This document shows positions 1-7,318 of a DNA stretch of 11,000 bases, piece by piece. The DNA is taken from contig CAIYQV010000013.1 of NCBI GenBank assembly GCA_903928365.1, positions 1-11,000 of the forward strand, given 5' to 3'. Numbering within the stretch: position 1 is the stretch's first letter; every line of letters begins with the position of its first letter. The notes beneath the pieces were generated by a model. It did no database searches. It was given only the letters and a program-made list of their open reading frames with translations, and was not told the DNA's origin. This DNA is from an uncultured Flavobacteriia bacterium (GTDB lineage Bacteria; Bacteroidota; Bacteroidia; Flavobacteriales_D; Crocinitomicaceae). A program made the position numbers and the translations under genes.

Positions 1-548
1 CGTGTCTCTCCGTTGATATCGATGGAGACATTCACTGGTCGGAAGCGACCGAATTCTTTTGTTACGAGTTTGACATAACTCCAGAACCCACGTTTCACTG
101 ATTTATCAAATTTTTTGGCGATCACGGCATCGAAGCCATATCCACCTATTCCTAGAAAAGGCTTGTCATTCACTACCACTGTATCCATGCGAAGACTCTC
201 ATCCTTATTAATACATTCGATCGCTTTTGCCAGATCCATAGGGATACCCAGGTGACGAGCTAGACCGTTACCTGATCCACATGGAAGGATCGCTAATTTG
301 GTCTGGGTTCCAATCAGTGCGGTGCCTACTTCGTGAACCGAACCGTCTCCACCCACAGCACAAATGATATCAATTCCTTCCAAACTGGCTTCGTATGCAA
401 TCTTTTTTCCATGCTTACGGTATTCCGTATGAGCAATGTCGTAGTCGAATTTGGAATGATCCAGGTGATTTTGAATTAAATTGGGTAGTTCGTTCTTGTC
501 TCCGACACCGGAAATGGGATTGATAATAAATCGGATCTTTTGTTTCAT
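1..548 (-). CDS. Diacylglycerol kinase / YegS-family lipid kinase (C-terminus off window)
   Basis: Reading the minus strand from ATG at 548-546 gives an open frame of 182 residues that runs off the left edge, so only the N-terminal part is visible. Family hallmarks are clear: the beta-strand/loop NPISG (residues 10-14), the nucleotide-binding GGDGS (66-70) followed by VHEVGTAL, the PCGSGNGLARHLGIP block (89-103), and GIGGYGFDA (133-141). Proteins of this family (DAGK catalytic domain, DgkB/YegS/BmrU type) are soluble or membrane-associated ATP-dependent kinases that phosphorylate lipids such as diacylglycerol. The start codon overlaps the stop of the upstream sulfatase-like gene as ATGA (545-548), implying translational coupling and one transcript. 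The lipid substrate cannot be told from sequence; sphingoid-base or phosphatidylglycerol kinase activity remains possible. Family assignment is firm, exact substrate is not. Confidence 0.9.
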   Translation of the reverse strand, partial: MKQKIRFIINPISGVGDKNELPNLIQNHLDHSKFDYDIAHTEYRKHGKKIAYEASLEGIDIICAVGGDGSVHEVGTALIGTQTKLAILPCGSGNGLARHLGIPMDLAKAIECINKDESLRMDTVVVNDKPFLGIGGYGFDAVIAKKFDKSVKRGFWSYVKLVTKEFGRFRPVNVSIDINGET

Positions 549-2431
549 TCTACAGCCGTCTTATTGCTGATCAAATCCCGGTTATATCGCTGAATGATCG
601 CTTTCAATCGATTCAATGCAAACTTATCCTGATGGTTTTTTTCTTCAGGGGAAAGTGGACTTGACCGCAAAATTGCGCTCGATTCAAGCAAATTTCGTGC
701 CTTTTCGTCAGAGAGATAATAAATAGAGGAGTTAAAATAGTACTGATAGGTGCCTTCAAGGTAGGTTAATCCTTCTGGTATTTCTTTGGAATACAGAGAA
801 TTGCCATAGCTATAGTAGGAGCATTTGATGTTGAGTAAATCGAGTAGAGTAGGCATGATGTCGAGTTGCTGAAAAATCCTTTTTTCGCGTTTAACCGGTA
901 AATGACCGGAAGGATCGTAAAAGGCTATTGGTATGCGATACATCATCTCCCGGGCACTGTAAGCTGGTGAATTAGTTGCTGGTGTGTGATCGGCAACTAA
1001 AACGAACAAGGTGTTGCGGTACCAGGGTTGTTTTTGTGCTTCGTCAAAGAATTTTTTTAGAGCATAGTCACCGTAATTTATAGAAGCACAGATTGGGTGA
1101 GGGCCCTTTTTTACTTTGTCCAGATAATGAGGCGGAATGTAGTAAGGGTGATGAGATGAAAGTGTGAACAGGGTTCCGAAAAACGGTTCCTTTAACTTGG
1201 ATAATTGTCGGGCAGTCCAGGGGTTAAAGTATTCGTCCAAAATACCCCATGTTTTATCGAAATGCTTATCGTTATTGTATTCAAAACGCCCAAAATAGTG
1301 ATCGAAGCCTGCTTGGGCGGCGAAGCCGTTAAAACGCATCGAACCATTTGTTGCACCATGATAAAATGCAGTAGCGTACCCATTTTCATTAAGGATAGAT
1401 GCAAGTGAATGAATTTTGTTATTTCCATAAGGGGACGAAATGTACGGGTTGTCCATTAACGTCGGGATGGAAGCAATAATTGCAGGGACAGCTTCAATCG
1501 ATTTTTTTCCGTTGGCAATACCATACTCAAATGTCAGCGAGTGATTTAAGAGAGAGTCAAAAAAAGGAGTGTAACTCGATCTTTTTGTAGAAGGTCCTGC
1601 CCACTCGTTACCAAAGCTTTCCAGAATGATGATCATCACATTGGTTTTTTCTGGAAGAATGTGCTGGGGTTGACTTTTGCGAACCGGGTCAAAGTACCTT
1701 TTCTCCTTTAACTCCGAAAAAAAATGTTTCTGTTCAAGTCGTTCCATACCGAACGACTTAACCATGGAGAATGGTGTGTTGAGTACTAATGCAGTATTTT
1801 CGGGTGTTGTGTACTGAGCTGCTTCCATAATGCCAATGGGTCTCAATTGGAATCCGCCGCGCGCTGTGATGATCATCAATGGTAAAACAATGGCCATCTG
1901 AATGAGGGAAGGTTTCCATGTGTCTGGTTCAAATGAAAATCGTTGTGTTTTGCGGTACAATCGTTCGGTTAACCAAAGGAAAAGAGCCAGCAATACGATA
2001 AGAATCCAGAAATCTTTAAGGAAAGTTGTAGCAAGTTGAGAAAAGTCGTTGCCTGCACCAAGGATGGCGAAAAGATCTGCAGTCGACCGTTTGTTAGTGT
2101 ATTTAAAATACTCAAAATCCATAAGATTCATGGCCAGTATTAAGGAAGTCAAGGCGATAAATAAGAATTTTGAGAGTTGTTCTCTAATTCGGAAACTTCG
2201 CTCCTTACGCACCGGTATGAGGTGCAGAATGACAAAAGGAGCATAATAAAGAGCAATAGTAATGGCGTCAAACCATGATCCGTAAATGAAATCAGAAAGG
2301 GCTATATGACTAAAGTGCGAGCTATTAAAAAAATAGAATAGGATGCGTGTAAGTGAAAGCAATAGTAATGCAATTCCCAGTCTAAAGAATAATTGTTTCA
2401 TTCGGTTAAAACCCGAAGTACGCTCGCTCAT
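545..2431 (-). CDS. LTA synthase-like membrane sulfatase / phosphoglycerol transferase family protein
   Basis: About 628 residues with the architecture of COG1368 proteins (LtaS, OpgB/MdoB): several N-terminal membrane helices (about residues 15-36, 55-74, 88-108, 140-157 and 176-191; numbering here is one higher than from the ATG at 2431), then an extracytoplasmic alkaline-phosphatase-fold sulfatase domain from about 262 to 535. Candidate metal and active-site residues are Glu272 in IIILESFG, Ser312 in NGKKSIEA, His428-His429 in SSHHPY and Asp482-His483 in VADHTP. LtaS itself uses a Thr nucleophile in a GKTS motif; here GKKS suggests Ser. Known relatives move glycerol phosphate from phosphatidylglycerol to an acceptor and release diacylglycerol, or act as other phospho/sulfo-transferases. 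The start is taken as ATG at 2431; a TTG just upstream (2434) extends the frame by one codon, and ATG at 2401 (MKQLFFRLG) is a credible alternative. The downstream lipid kinase overlaps by ATGA. The acceptor is unknown. Confidence 0.85.
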   Translation of the reverse strand: MSERTSGFNRMKQLFFRLGIALLLLSLTRILFYFFNSSHFSHIALSDFIYGSWFDAITIALYYAPFVILHLIPVRKERSFRIREQLSKFLFIALTSLILAMNLMDFEYFKYTNKRSTADLFAILGAGNDFSQLATTFLKDFWILIVLLALFLWLTERLYRKTQRFSFEPDTWKPSLIQMAIVLPLMIITARGGFQLRPIGIMEAAQYTTPENTALVLNTPFSMVKSFGMERLEQKHFFSELKEKRYFDPVRKSQPQHILPEKTNVMIIILESFGNEWAGPSTKRSSYTPFFDSLLNHSLTFEYGIANGKKSIEAVPAIIASIPTLMDNPYISSPYGNNKIHSLASILNENGYATAFYHGATNGSMRFNGFAAQAGFDHYFGRFEYNNDKHFDKTWGILDEYFNPWTARQLSKLKEPFFGTLFTLSSHHPYYIPPHYLDKVKKGPHPICASINYGDYALKKFFDEAQKQPWYRNTLFVLVADHTPATNSPAYSAREMMYRIPIAFYDPSGHLPVKREKRIFQQLDIMPTLLDLLNIKCSYYSYGNSLYSKEIPEGLTYLEGTYQYYFNSSIYYLSDEKARNLLESSAILRSSPLSPEEKNHQDKFALNRLKAIIQRYNRDLISNKTAVE

Positions 2432-2436
2432 CAATT

Positions 2437-2444
2437 CAAAATTA
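2437..2444 (-). promoter_or_regulatory. Possible Bacteroidota -7 box for the LtaS-like gene
   Basis: On the minus strand the octamer TAATTTTG matches the Bacteroidota sigma-A -7 consensus TAnnTTTG exactly. It lies between the terminator of the preceding gene (2504-2527) and the LtaS-like start, where a new promoter is needed. No TTG -33 element is found at the usual spacing; the nearest lies 37 bases upstream. If the box is used, transcription would begin close to 2431, making the ATG there nearly leaderless and favouring translation from ATG 2401. An octamer with two free positions arises easily by chance in AT-rich DNA. Confidence 0.35.
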
Positions 2445-2503
2445 CGAATATTCTGAAGTTTCCTTGATCCCTTTTATCTGACAATGTTTCATCTGAAAAA
2501 GTA

Positions 2504-2527
2504 AAAAAGCTCCCGAAGGAGCTTTTT
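2504..2527 (-). terminator. Rho-independent terminator of the AsmA-like gene
   Basis: A perfect 10-bp inverted repeat (AAAAAGCTCC / GGAGCTTTTT) encloses a 4-base loop. Read on the minus strand the loop is C(TTCG)G, the very stable UUCG tetraloop, and the stem runs into a T-tract (TTTTTT). It starts only 4 bases past the AsmA-like stop at 2532-2534. On the plus strand the loop is CGAA and the stem also ends in T5, so it could act in both directions, but no plus-strand gene needs it here. Confidence 0.92.
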
Positions 2528-2531
2528 AATA

Positions 2532-5417
2532 TTATTTTATGGCGTCCGCTTTTTGTCTTGCGGTTGCCATGATCTGGTCGGCTTTCTGATTACCTTCCTT
2601 CTCAATTTTCTGAGCCTTTTCCTCGCCCTCTTTTTTGAGTTTCTCACCTGCGATCTTCGCTCCTTGTTGTTTTAAAGGATTCGATCCGGCCTGTTGCATC
2701 AATTGATCTGCTTCTTTTTTAGATTGAGCTCGAACCGCATCTGCAGCCTTTTTGGCTTCAGCCTTTACTTTGTCAGCTTGTTTCTGAGCATCCTCCAGGA
2801 TTTCCTGTTTTTTTGCATTGAGATCTTCCTTCACTTCCTTCACCTTTTCATCAACAATGGCTTTCACCGTGTCTTTAACAGCCTCCTTCACTTTGTCAAT
2901 GACCTGATCTTTCAGGTTGCCTGTCGCTTCTAGTAGTGCCTCTTTAAAGTTATTTGTCACTTTCGGGTCGGTTACGGTTCCGCCCATTCCTACTTTGACA
3001 GGTAGTACATCCGGAATACTGCTAAGATTGAGCTTAGGAGAAAGTGAATTCACCTTGCTAATCGCTTGTTCAGCGGCTTTGATTAATGAAGCTGGAATCT
3101 CTTCTTTAGGGATCAGCATTTTGAGATCATAATTGATCTTTTGATCAAATGATGTGAAACCGGAGATATTTGTTTTAATCTTGCCCATTTGGACATCGAA
3201 TGGTTTTACGGTTACCTTTCCATCAGCAAACTGGAATCGTGCCTTGATGTCCTTCAATGTTTGTGAGGAAAGCTTACTGATATTTAGAGCTTCACCCATT
3301 TTTTCCATGGGCTTGAAGCCTGAAATTTTCAGTGTGCTGGTAGACAAGTCTCCCAAACCAGATAGTGAAGCATAGATCGGCTCCAGATTCGCTGTAAGGT
3401 CAGATTTCATTTCGAAGTTCGAACTGATTTTGCCTGTAGCATATTTTGCGATTGGAGCCAATTTTTCTACCGTCACAAAATTATCAGCAAGTTGCTTCAC
3501 ATCAATTTCCTTCAAAGTGTAGGCGAAATCTACTTTTGGTTGGCTATGGTCCTTGGTGCTGTAGCTTCCCTTTATACCGACCGTGCCTCCCATGGTGTTC
3601 ATTGTAAGATCATCAAGGGATGCAACCTCTTCTTTGATTCGAACAGCTCCTTTTACATTTTTAATATCCATACCGTTATATCGCAAATTAGCGATGGATG
3701 TATTCATTAAGAAGTCAAGATTATCAGGTATTAGGGTTGGTTCCGTGCTCGTTTCTGTAGTTTCAGCTGAAGCTTCTTCGGTTGGTGCTGATTCAGTGGC
3801 CGGTACCAGATTCATTAACTGATCCAAATCGAGGTTAGTACTATTGAAACTGAAATTACCCTTCAACAACTCATTTCTAAATACATATCCCATGTAATTG
3901 TCAATTGAGCCAGCCATTGCGAAATCTGATTTTCCTGTTACGGCGTTTAATTTCTCAAGTGACAGATTTTTAGGCGAGAAGCGGAACAGCATGTCTTTAA
4001 TCGCTACCTGATCGTTCAAATCCTTTGTTTTGTAGATCATATCCATCAATTCTAGAGTACCCTCCGCTTTGAAAGCTTCGTAATCTCCTTTGTCCAATGC
4101 GCTCATGCGTCCGTTGATATTCACATCTGCGTTCATCTTACCGGTGTAGGATTCACCTTCAGCCATCGGCATTACCTGTTTGAGCGTAGAAAGATCCATT
4201 TTAGCGACGATCTTAGAAACAAGTAGGGGGTCGGTCATTGGATTGCGCATTTTTAAATTCGCATCGATCGTGTTCCCCACAAAATCAGCGTGGAATTTGT
4301 CAACGTCCAGCGTCATCTTGTCCATGTTCTCCCCTCCGTCAAATTTGGAACCGGCTTTAACAATAATGTTACTGATCGTACCAGGCAGGTCCGGATATTT
4401 GATAGATGCCTTATCAATGTTCAGTTTGAAATCCCATCCTGGCATGTTCTTGTCGTCCATTTTACCTTTTACGGTTCCTCCCATTGCCAAATTCCCTTTA
4501 GTGATCATGCTTTCATAGCCCGATTGGTAGAAACTCGGAATAAGTGAAAGGAAATCTTTGAATGTAGCTTTGGATGCATCCAGTTTTATGTCCATGTCAT
4601 CATAGCCTTCCAGCATCGAATAGAATCCGTCGATCGAAAAGGTCAGTGCATTCAGCTTGAATTCATTCTCCTTAAAGGTGAACTTGGAGGTCTTTTCGGT
4701 GAATTCCATAAGTAGGTTTACTACTGCGTTTGTTTTGACCTTTGTCAAGTAATTCAAACCATCCATTTCATAGGTGAGCTCCTCCATGCTGGTAGTGGTG
4801 TTGAAATCGATCACGTCCGCCGTAAGGTCACCTGTTCCCGTATGATCCAGATTTTTAATCTCTGCAAACATGTCTGAAGACTGATCGTCGTAACGGATAT
4901 TTGCCTTAGTGATGCTGTATTCTTTGAGGGACAACTTGAAATTGGATGGTTCTTCTTTCTCCTCAGGGGTTTTTACTGAATCAGGCTTAACTATGTCGTA
5001 ATTTGCCGTCCCGTCAGCCAGAATGCGAACATCAAATGTAGGTTCTTCCACATGGATTTCATCGATTTCTATCTGATCTCCTGATACCACGCTCCAAAAA
5101 CCAACATGCGCGGAAAATTGCTTGATATTGGCTAGTTCAACGCCTTTGAATTTACCCATTCCTTCCACTTTGGTGTCATTGAGTTCTACCGTCATATTAG
5201 GAAAAGTACTTATGAACGTAAGGTCGAAGTCACCCATAGAGACCTTAGCGTTGAGTGATTTATTCACTTCGTCAATGACCATTTCTTTCAGTTCATCTTT
5301 AAAAAAGAAAGGAACGGCGATAAGAATGATGATCAGGAACAAGAAGCTGATCCCTGTCCATTTCAGAATACGTTTTACTAGACTTTTCTTCTTTGGTTTT
5401 ATTTCTTGTTCACTCAT
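2532..5417 (-). CDS. AsmA-like family envelope protein with Lys/Ala-rich C-terminal coiled coil
   Basis: 961 residues from ATG 5417-5415 (MSEQEIKPKKK); an in-frame TTG at 5459 would add 14 residues but reaches across the divergent promoter region, so the ATG is preferred. A short basic cytoplasmic N-terminus is followed by one membrane helix (about 17-39, rich in Leu/Ile/Phe). Then comes the typical AsmA-family start (VNKSLNAKVSMGDFDLTFIS, 51-70) and a long beta-rich, probably periplasmic region with AsmA C-terminal-like blocks. A Thr/Glu/Ala-rich linker lies near residues 538-561. The last ~125 residues (about 837-961) are almost only Lys, Glu, Ala, Gln and Asp with heptad-like spacing, predicted coiled coil. 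AsmA relatives (AsmA, TamB, YhdP, YdbH) are seen as inner-membrane-anchored bridges for lipid or outer-membrane biogenesis; that role is transferred by family only. The gene is probably monocistronic, ending at the terminator 2504-2527. Confidence 0.85.
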   Translation of the reverse strand: MSEQEIKPKKKSLVKRILKWTGISFLFLIIILIAVPFFFKDELKEMVIDEVNKSLNAKVSMGDFDLTFISTFPNMTVELNDTKVEGMGKFKGVELANIKQFSAHVGFWSVVSGDQIEIDEIHVEEPTFDVRILADGTANYDIVKPDSVKTPEEKEEPSNFKLSLKEYSITKANIRYDDQSSDMFAEIKNLDHTGTGDLTADVIDFNTTTSMEELTYEMDGLNYLTKVKTNAVVNLLMEFTEKTSKFTFKENEFKLNALTFSIDGFYSMLEGYDDMDIKLDASKATFKDFLSLIPSFYQSGYESMITKGNLAMGGTVKGKMDDKNMPGWDFKLNIDKASIKYPDLPGTISNIIVKAGSKFDGGENMDKMTLDVDKFHADFVGNTIDANLKMRNPMTDPLLVSKIVAKMDLSTLKQVMPMAEGESYTGKMNADVNINGRMSALDKGDYEAFKAEGTLELMDMIYKTKDLNDQVAIKDMLFRFSPKNLSLEKLNAVTGKSDFAMAGSIDNYMGYVFRNELLKGNFSFNSTNLDLDQLMNLVPATESAPTEEASAETTETSTEPTLIPDNLDFLMNTSIANLRYNGMDIKNVKGAVRIKEEVASLDDLTMNTMGGTVGIKGSYSTKDHSQPKVDFAYTLKEIDVKQLADNFVTVEKLAPIAKYATGKISSNFEMKSDLTANLEPIYASLSGLGDLSTSTLKISGFKPMEKMGEALNISKLSSQTLKDIKARFQFADGKVTVKPFDVQMGKIKTNISGFTSFDQKINYDLKMLIPKEEIPASLIKAAEQAISKVNSLSPKLNLSSIPDVLPVKVGMGGTVTDPKVTNNFKEALLEATGNLKDQVIDKVKEAVKDTVKAIVDEKVKEVKEDLNAKKQEILEDAQKQADKVKAEAKKAADAVRAQSKKEADQLMQQAGSNPLKQQGAKIAGEKLKKEGEEKAQKIEKEGNQKADQIMATARQKADAIK

Positions 5418-5480
5418 GATGTAAGGACTTATTTTTAGATATTTGCCGTTATTCAACAAAGGTGTAAAAATAACGAAAAA
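5418..5480. promoter_or_regulatory. Divergent promoter region between AsmA-like and beta-barrel genes
   Basis: These 63 AT-rich bases are the only place for promoters of the two divergent genes. Each strand carries a one-mismatch version of the TAnnTTTG -7 box: GATATTTG at 5438-5445 on the plus strand and CACCTTTG at 5464-5457 on the minus strand. Each would give a leader of about 30 bases. No TTG -33 element at normal spacing is evident for either, so exact start sites are uncertain. I see no operator-like inverted repeat. Confidence 0.4.
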
Positions 5481-6215
5481 ATGAAAGTTTTATTGGGCTT
5501 GATTTTTCTTTTTGTTGGTTCGGAATGGTCGCATGCTCAATTGGAGATCAGTTCCGAATCCACCAAAGTGAAACGTAACAATAAGCAGTCAGAAAACATT
5601 TCTGAAACTGCCTTTTTTGTGGCTGCAAACTGGTCTCAAACAAGTCGGAAACTAAGTTCCAATGATGGGTTATTTGGTGAAGAATTGGGGAAACGTGCTG
5701 ATGAAGATGTGCTGAATACCTGGTCCTATTTTCTTGGAATAAGAGGAGCGATGAAGCACGGTTTTTTTTGGGAAGGTGGAATGGCCTATCTTCAAAACGG
5801 GGAATCCTACCGATACAAAGATCCGCTATCAGATTCTACGTTTTCTTACAAAACAACCTATTCTTACATTGGAATGCCTCTAAAACTCAATTATAGTTAT
5901 GGAAATGCTTTCAGGATCTATTGTGGAGCTGGGCTTCTTCCGCAATTATTTTTTGGATTTAAGCAAAATCAACAATGGTCAACACCGGATAATGGCAGTT
6001 CTTCGAATGATATATCGTCCAAAAGTGGTTACAATACCTTTGTGCTGAGCGCAATCGCCTCTGTTGGTTTTGATATTTCTGTTCATCGTAACTGGCGATT
6101 GTTTTTAGCTCCAGAGCTTCGCTGGCAATTGAATTCAAGTTATTCCAAACAGGATGCATACATACACAAGGCCCGTGCATATGGTGTCACTTTTGGTCTG
6201 ATTCGAAATTTATAA
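5481..6215 (+). CDS. Putative outer-membrane beta-barrel protein
   Basis: 244 residues starting with a clear Sec signal peptide (MKVLLGLIFLFVGSEWSHA, cleavage expected after Ala19 before Gln20). A polar stretch follows and then alternating aromatic/glycine strands typical of small 8-10-stranded barrels: SYFLGIRGAMKHGFFWEGG, TYSYIGMPLKLNYSY, AFRIYCGAGLLPQLFFGF, FVLSAIASVGFDIS, and WRLFLAPELRWQLN. The IGMPLKLNYSY segment resembles the YLxIPLxxxY strand common in Bacteroidota PorT-like / outer-membrane-beta-barrel domain proteins. The protein ends in ...GLIRNL rather than in a terminal Phe. Likely role: small outer-membrane barrel of unknown ligand. It is the first gene of a tight plus-strand cluster; the next gene begins 5 bases after its stop. 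Class is well supported, specific function is not. Confidence 0.75.
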   Translation: MKVLLGLIFLFVGSEWSHAQLEISSESTKVKRNNKQSENISETAFFVAANWSQTSRKLSSNDGLFGEELGKRADEDVLNTWSYFLGIRGAMKHGFFWEGGMAYLQNGESYRYKDPLSDSTFSYKTTYSYIGMPLKLNYSYGNAFRIYCGAGLLPQLFFGFKQNQQWSTPDNGSSSNDISSKSGYNTFVLSAIASVGFDISVHRNWRLFLAPELRWQLNSSYSKQDAYIHKARAYGVTFGLIRNL

Positions 6216-6220
6216 AAGGC

Positions 6221-7315
6221 ATGAAAATTCAAGAAGTTATTTCATTTCTGGAAGATATTGTTCCGCTTTCAAGTCAGGAATCCTATGACAATTGCGGTCT
6301 TCTGGTCGGGAACCGTGATGAGGAGGTTAAATCGGCGCTTCTTTGCCTCGATTGTACTGAGGAAATTGTTGAAGAGGCAATTCGCTTGGGCGCCAATTTG
6401 ATCATCGCTCATCATCCGATCATTTTCAAAGGATTGAAGTCACTGACGGGAAAGAATTATGTAGAGCGCACAGTTTTGTCTTGTATCAAAAACGATATTG
6501 CGCTTTACGCGATTCATACCAATCTGGATAATTACCGCTTTGGCGTGAATAAAGTGATCTGTGACCGACTGGGATTGGTCAATTCAGCCATTTTGCAACC
6601 AAAAGCAGAGGTGCTGTATAAGTTGGTGGTATTTGTGCCTGCAGAATACCATACGTCTGTTAGTCAGGCCATTTTTGCTGCCGGAGCAGGTGAGATAGGT
6701 AATTACAGGGATTGTCAGTTTTATCAGGAGGGTACGGGTACTTTTAGGCCCGTAGGTGAGGCTCAACCTTATTCGGGAGCATTGAACGAATTGTCAAGCG
6801 ATGCGGAGATTCGTGCAGAATTTCTGGTTTCAGCCCACAAGCTTGGGAGTGCGATCGTTGCAATGAAAGCCGCTCATCCCTATGAAGAAGTGGCACATGA
6901 TATTTATGTGCTCAAAAATTCAAACCAAACAGAGGGAAGCGGGATGGTCGGATTTCTTGAGAAACCAATGGATGAGCTGGATTTTCTGCAAATGGTAAAG
7001 GATACTTTCCAATGCGGTACCGTTCGATATACCTCGCTTCGTGGAAAGCAGATCTCGAAAGTTGCCGTTTGTGGAGGTTCCGGTAGTTTTCTACTGAAAA
7101 ATGCCATTGCTTCGGGCGCAGATATTTTCATAACGTCTGACTTTAAATATCATGAGTTTTTTGATGCCGAAGGAAGGATTGTGATAGCTGATATCGGGCA
7201 TTACGAAAGCGAACGGTTTACTCCAAATTTATTGGAAGCACTTCTAAAGAAAAAATTTACTACATTTGCCGTTCGTTTAACGGAAATAAATACAAATCCA
7301 ATAAATTATTTTTAG
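6221..7315 (+). CDS. Nif3-like dinuclear metal center protein (DUF34/YbgI/YqfO family, long form)
   Basis: 364 residues with both conserved halves of the Nif3 family. N-terminal motifs are SYDNCGLLVG (21-30), IIAHHPIIFKGLKSLTG (61-77) and AIHTNLD (97-103); the C-terminal half has KVAVCGGSGSF (280-290), DIFITSDFKYHEFFDA (301-316) and DIGHYESE (324-331). By comparison with E. coli YbgI the metal ligands should be His64, His65, Asp103, His327 and Glu331, all present with the expected H-x3-E spacing. Residues ~130-235 are the inserted CutA-like domain of the longer YqfO-type proteins, ending in the usual AHPYEEVAHDIY. Family members form hexameric rings with a two-metal site; biochemical function is unsettled (metal insertion, metallochaperone and hydrolase roles have all been proposed). 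The stop is 3 bases before the zinc-ribbon gene, so the two are surely cotranscribed. Confidence 0.95.
   Translation: MKIQEVISFLEDIVPLSSQESYDNCGLLVGNRDEEVKSALLCLDCTEEIVEEAIRLGANLIIAHHPIIFKGLKSLTGKNYVERTVLSCIKNDIALYAIHTNLDNYRFGVNKVICDRLGLVNSAILQPKAEVLYKLVVFVPAEYHTSVSQAIFAAGAGEIGNYRDCQFYQEGTGTFRPVGEAQPYSGALNELSSDAEIRAEFLVSAHKLGSAIVAMKAAHPYEEVAHDIYVLKNSNQTEGSGMVGFLEKPMDELDFLQMVKDTFQCGTVRYTSLRGKQISKVAVCGGSGSFLLKNAIASGADIFITSDFKYHEFFDAEGRIVIADIGHYESERFTPNLLEALLKKKFTTFAVRLTEINTNPINYF
7261..7268 (+). promoter_or_regulatory. Possible internal -7 box ahead of the zinc-ribbon gene
   Basis: TACATTTG is an exact match to the Bacteroidota TAnnTTTG box, lying inside the last codons of the Nif3 gene. It would place a transcription start about 44 bases before ATG 7319, followed by an unusually AT-rich stretch. 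The nearest TTG (7232-7234) is 26 bases upstream, longer than usual spacing. A secondary promoter is possible, chance occurrence equally so. Confidence 0.25.
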
Positions 7316-7318
7316 CGC

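Noticed and set aside
2532..2907. Tail of the AsmA-like gene as a DNA-level tandem repeat
   Set aside because: The protein is repetitive in composition, but I see no repeated DNA unit of constant length; the codons vary.
4180..4518. 112-residue plus-strand open frame opposite the AsmA-like gene
   Set aside because: It is antisense to a well-supported 961-residue gene, its composition follows that gene's codons in reverse, and no domain or start signal is visible.
5122..5424. 100-residue plus-strand frame over the N-terminus of the AsmA-like gene, running into the divergent spacer
   Set aside because: Apparent shadow of the membrane-anchor coding sequence; no homology recognised, and the downstream barrel gene has its own better start.
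5418..5459. Upstream TTG start adding 14 residues to the AsmA-like protein
   Set aside because: The extension lies in the AT-rich divergent promoter region, while ATG 5417 gives the usual basic N-terminus just before the membrane helix.
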